Source of the DNA: Legionellaceae bacterium
Lineage (GTDB): Bacteria; Pseudomonadota; Gammaproteobacteria; Legionellales; Legionellaceae
Direction of reading: 5' to 3'
NCBI GenBank assembly: GCA_029213075.1
Contig: JARGPO010000013.1
Span: 1 to 63,726 of the forward strand
Length of the DNA stretch: 63,726 bases
The notes beneath the pieces were generated by a model. It searched no databases and was not told the DNA's origin. It worked only from the letters and a program-made list of their open reading frames with translations. This document shows positions 61,873 to 63,726 of this stretch, one piece after another (position 1 is the first letter of the stretch; every line of letters begins with the position of its first letter). The position numbers were made by a program, and so were the translations under genes.

Positions 61873-62660
61873 TTAAAGTCTTTTAAGGAATAAAGTTAAG
61901 AACGCAAGCACTACCATTTGCAAGCTTGTGTTTATCTTTCTTTCACAGTTTTTCCACAACCTGCGGCACTTTTCAAGCCAAGCAAAAGAGCGCTCAACAA
62001 CCCAACGCTTTGGGATTACTACAAATTTATGTAATTCGTTACGTTTTGCAACCTCAACAGTCGCGTCAATTATAGATTTTACTTTATCGGCAAATTTTTC
62101 ACCGGTATAACCACCGTCCACTAACACATTTAATACACCAGAAAGATTTTCTTTTTCATACTCTATCATTGCACCAGCTCCATCTCGATCGGTAACATTC
62201 GCGGTTGTAACATAAATAGCGTGTGGTAAGCCTTGTGTATCTACAGCAATGTGGCGCTTTATTCCAGAGACTTTCTTTCCTGCGTCATAACCTTTATCTT
62301 CAGCTGTATCAGTATTTTTAACGCTTTGCGCATCAATGATGCAAAAAGATGTCCTTTCTTCGCGACCATCTGCAATGCGAATACCAGAAACTATTTTTTT
62401 AAAATTTGCTCCAAGATACTTGGTTGATCATTGACCCGTTCGTTCCATATTCGAAAATAAGCATAAACACTACTCCATTTTGGAAAATCATGTGGTAGAG
62501 ATCGCCATTGACAAGCTGTCTTTAATACATATAAAACCGCACAAAATGCGTCATATAAATCTATTTTTCTAGGCGCAGTTATTTTTCTGGCACTTAATAA
62601 TAGTGGTTCAATTTCTGCAAATTGTTCACGACTAACATCGCTTGGGTATGAACGGCGCAT
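61873..62660 (-). CDS. IS5/IS427-type transposase, two frames joined by -1 frameshift
   Basis: The first frame (62660 down to 62391, 89 residues) starts MRRSYPSDVSREQFAEIEPLL and ends ILEQILKK at a TAG. It overlaps a second frame that continues IVSGIRIADGREERTSFCIIDAQSVKN and ends at 61873. The slip site is seven A on the minus strand (A_AAA_AAA) right before the TAG at 62391. The DDE residues are visible: Asp in IIDAQSVKN, Asp in VDGGYTGEK and Glu in VERSFAWLEK. Nothing else is broken, so the element may still be active if the frameshift works. Confidence 0.87.
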
Positions 62661-62682
62661 TTCAACATCCTTATTTTTTGTA

Positions 62683-62745
62683 CGGTACGATTTTTAAAGT
62701 CGTCGTTGCGAAGCGCATAGCGCTGAAGCAATCCAGTGGCCTTAA
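62683..62745 (+). repeat. left inverted repeat of the GIY-YIG cassette (REP-like)
   Basis: A 63-bp sequence starting CGGTACGATTTTTAAAGTCG and ending CCAGTGGCCTTAA. Its core GTTGCGAAGCGC...GCGCTGAAGCAATCCAG is itself an imperfect palindrome, resembling widespread CGTCATTGCGAG...GAAGCAATCC repeats. It is repeated in inverted orientation at 63117-63179 with about six mismatches. It begins just past the nuclease stop codon. Confidence 0.88.
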
Positions 62746-62757
62746 GATTGCCCATCA

Positions 62758-63051
62758 TTACAACAGGCTTTCATAAATGTCTTCCCAATATGGATTTATT
62801 TTTTCAATCAAAGCCAATTTCTTTTTTCTTGAACCGCCCTTAAGTTGTTTCTCTCGAGCTATGGCGGTTGTCATATCTTCAATAAGTTCATAATAGACAA
62901 GATGTTTGCACTCATATTTTTGTGTAAATCCCGGTACATCCGCATATTTATGTTCATATACTCGTTTGATCAAATCACTCGTGACACCAGTGTAAATCGT
63001 TCCATTGCGTCTATTAGCCATGATATAAATGGCTGGTTGTTTAACTGCCAT
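62758..63051 (-). CDS. small GIY-YIG nuclease-domain protein
   Basis: A 97-residue single-domain GIY-YIG protein. AIYIMANRRNGTIYTGVTSDL holds the GIY and YIG strands (here IYI and YTG), KRVYEHK the conserved Arg, and AIAREKQLKGGSRKKK the catalytic Glu. Proteins of this size (UPF0213-type) are common and often lie next to palindromic repeats; a role in repeat mobility is suspected but not established to my knowledge. The gene lies between 63-bp inverted repeats inside an IS5 element and is intact. Confidence 0.9.
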   Translation of the reverse strand: MAVKQPAIYIMANRRNGTIYTGVTSDLIKRVYEHKYADVPGFTQKYECKHLVYYELIEDMTTAIAREKQLKGGSRKKKLALIEKINPYWEDIYESLL

Positions 63052-63116
63052 GCCTCTTCCTGTTGCTTGGTAGAAAAAATATGGATATCAATGCATCTGT
63101 AGGCTAATTCAACAAA

Positions 63117-63179
63117 TTAAAGCCTCTGGATTGCTTCAGCGCTGCGCGCTTCGCAACGACGACTTTAAAAATCATACCG
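63117..63179 (-). repeat. right inverted repeat of the GIY-YIG cassette (REP-like)
   Basis: This is the inverted partner of 62683-62745. It reads on the plus strand from TTAAAGCCTCTGGATTGC to ACTTTAAAAATCATACCG. TATTTTT occurs just outside both repeats (62672-62678 and 63181-63187) and could be a 7-bp target duplication, though the area is AT-rich. Confidence 0.88.
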
Positions 63180-63237
63180 ATATTTTTATTATTTTACCGG
63201 TAAAGCATATCATGCTTAAAAGACTTTAAACAGGTTC

Positions 63238-63590
63238 TTAGTTTTATCATCAGGGCAAAAACATGTGTGCCCATAAATAACACACACCCTAAATAAGTGA
63301 AAAAAATTAACATTTCACTTGACAGTGTTTTTCTCTATATGTCCAATATTTCAAACTAAATTGGCGTCCCTTATCAACCGCGCATATAAGCTCAAATAAA
63401 GCCCTAGAAGATCAAATCATCCTTAAAAAATAGCTTGGTAGCCATGTGAAAATAAAATGTCATGTGGCACTTCTATGGAAGGAAAAAATGATTAAAAAAT
63501 GCAATGTTATCATTATGTTATCCATTTATTTGATTGATAACATAAGAGACTTCACACATGATATTTTCTATTACAGATCATTTTTCTATC
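63238..63590. other. intergenic, no gene recognised
   Basis: About 350 bp between the IS element and the terminal repeat array. It contains a perfect 8-bp inverted repeat, ATGTTATC (63515-63522) with GATAACAT (63536-63543), preceded by another ATGTTATC copy at 63504-63511. No U-tail follows, and no open frame with a start site and recognisable product was found. Confidence 0.55.
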
Positions 63591-63726
63591 ATCCAAGATC
63601 CAAGATCCAAGATCCAAGATCCAAGATCCAAGATCCAAGATCCAAGATCCAAGATCCAAGATCCAAGATCCAAGATCCAAGATCCAAGATCCAAGATCCA
63701 AGATCCAAGATCCAAGATCCAAGATC
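63591..63726. repeat. 7-bp tandem array, unit GATCCAA, at least 18 copies, cut by the window end
   Basis: From 63591 the sequence is uninterrupted GATCCAA units (first copy missing its G), perfect in all copies to the last base. About 18.5 units are present and the true length is unknown. Seven is not a multiple of three, so the array shifts frame each unit. Every unit carries a GATC site, giving at least 18 potential Dam sites at 7-bp spacing. Confidence 0.95.

Larger units (their letters stand above)
61865..63237 (-). mobile_element. IS5-family (IS427-type) insertion sequence with 3-bp TTA target duplication, carrying an inserted GIY-YIG cassette
   Basis: Inverted termini GAACCTGTTTAAAGTCTTTT are identical at both ends (61865 rightward; 63237 leftward) and are flanked by TTA at 61862-61864 and 63238-63240, a TNA duplication as expected for this group. 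The total is 1373 bp. Removing the 497-bp GIY-YIG cassette (62683-63179) leaves ~876 bp, the usual size of an IS427-type element. The transposase is made through a -1 frameshift. Confidence 0.88.

Noticed and set aside
62391-62660. IS5 transposase as two dead fragments
   Set aside because: The break lies at a seven-A slippery site next to the stop and both frames are intact, so frameshift expression is the better reading.

Overview
The window is AT-rich DNA (roughly one third G+C by eye) from what looks like a host-associated gammaproteobacterium of the Legionellales/Coxiellaceae type. This is inference from a giant ankyrin protein, two proteins with mitochondrial-presequence-like N-termini, a gammaproteobacterial-type FMN riboswitch on ribB, and a Pseudomonas O6-like wbpO/wbpP/wbpS module. 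Both window edges lie inside tandem arrays (9-bp unit on the left, 7-bp unit on the right), so the window is probably one contig of a draft assembly. No tRNA, rRNA or CRISPR was seen.

Layout. 1-3200: 9-bp array, ParD/RelE-type toxin-antitoxin pair with its promoter and palindromic operator, a stand-alone Fe(II)/2-oxoglutarate dioxygenase, and ribB behind an FMN riboswitch. 3290-7075: a 1261-residue ankyrin protein built from a duplicated ~310-residue supermodule. 7264-25116 (+): a long surface-polysaccharide operon with several sugar epimerases/dehydratases, a fused nucleotidyltransferase-sugar kinase, a Gfo/Idh oxidoreductase, a dehydrogenase-fold protein without its catalytic Cys, an SDR without YxxxK, two methyltransferases, two paralogous unknown proteins, a thiamine-diphosphate E1 alpha/beta pair, and a Wzm/Wzt ABC exporter. 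25128-31367 (-): GT-C transferase, flippase-like protein, GT2, a C-terminal-Rieske protein and two small membrane proteins. 31989-45522 (+): FkbM methyltransferase, five large polytopic membrane proteins (two paralogous pairs plus one) and an acyltransferase. 42674-46700 also holds a graveyard of IS3, IS30, IS66 and group II intron remnants. 46867-55399 (-): UDP-GalNAcA-amide type module (wbpO, wbpP, asparagine-synthase-like wbpS, two GT4) preceded by a GmhA-like isomerase, GmhB-like phosphatase and transaldolase. 55638-61734: three large unknown proteins, probably effectors. 61865-63237: a complete IS5/IS427-type element (TTA target duplication, -1 frameshift) that itself carries an inserted GIY-YIG nuclease cassette bounded by 63-bp inverted repeats. 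The 7-bp GATCCAA array closes the window.

How it fits together (inference). The plus-strand operon plus the isomerase/phosphatase/transaldolase trio could make and activate a heptose-like or higher-carbon sugar: isomerase, kinase, phosphatase and nucleotidyltransferase steps are all represented. The E1 pair and transaldolase are candidates for building or branching the carbon chain. The wbp-like module supplies UDP-GalNAc, UDP-GalNAcA and an amide. Wzm/Wzt exports the polymer, and the GT-C, flippase, Rieske, FkbM and acyltransferase genes would decorate it on the periplasmic side. The most unusual material is the set of catalytically altered sugar enzymes (264 Cys to Asn; HxxxH in place of YxxxK), the mitochondrial-presequence-like effector pair, and the nested GIY-YIG cassette.
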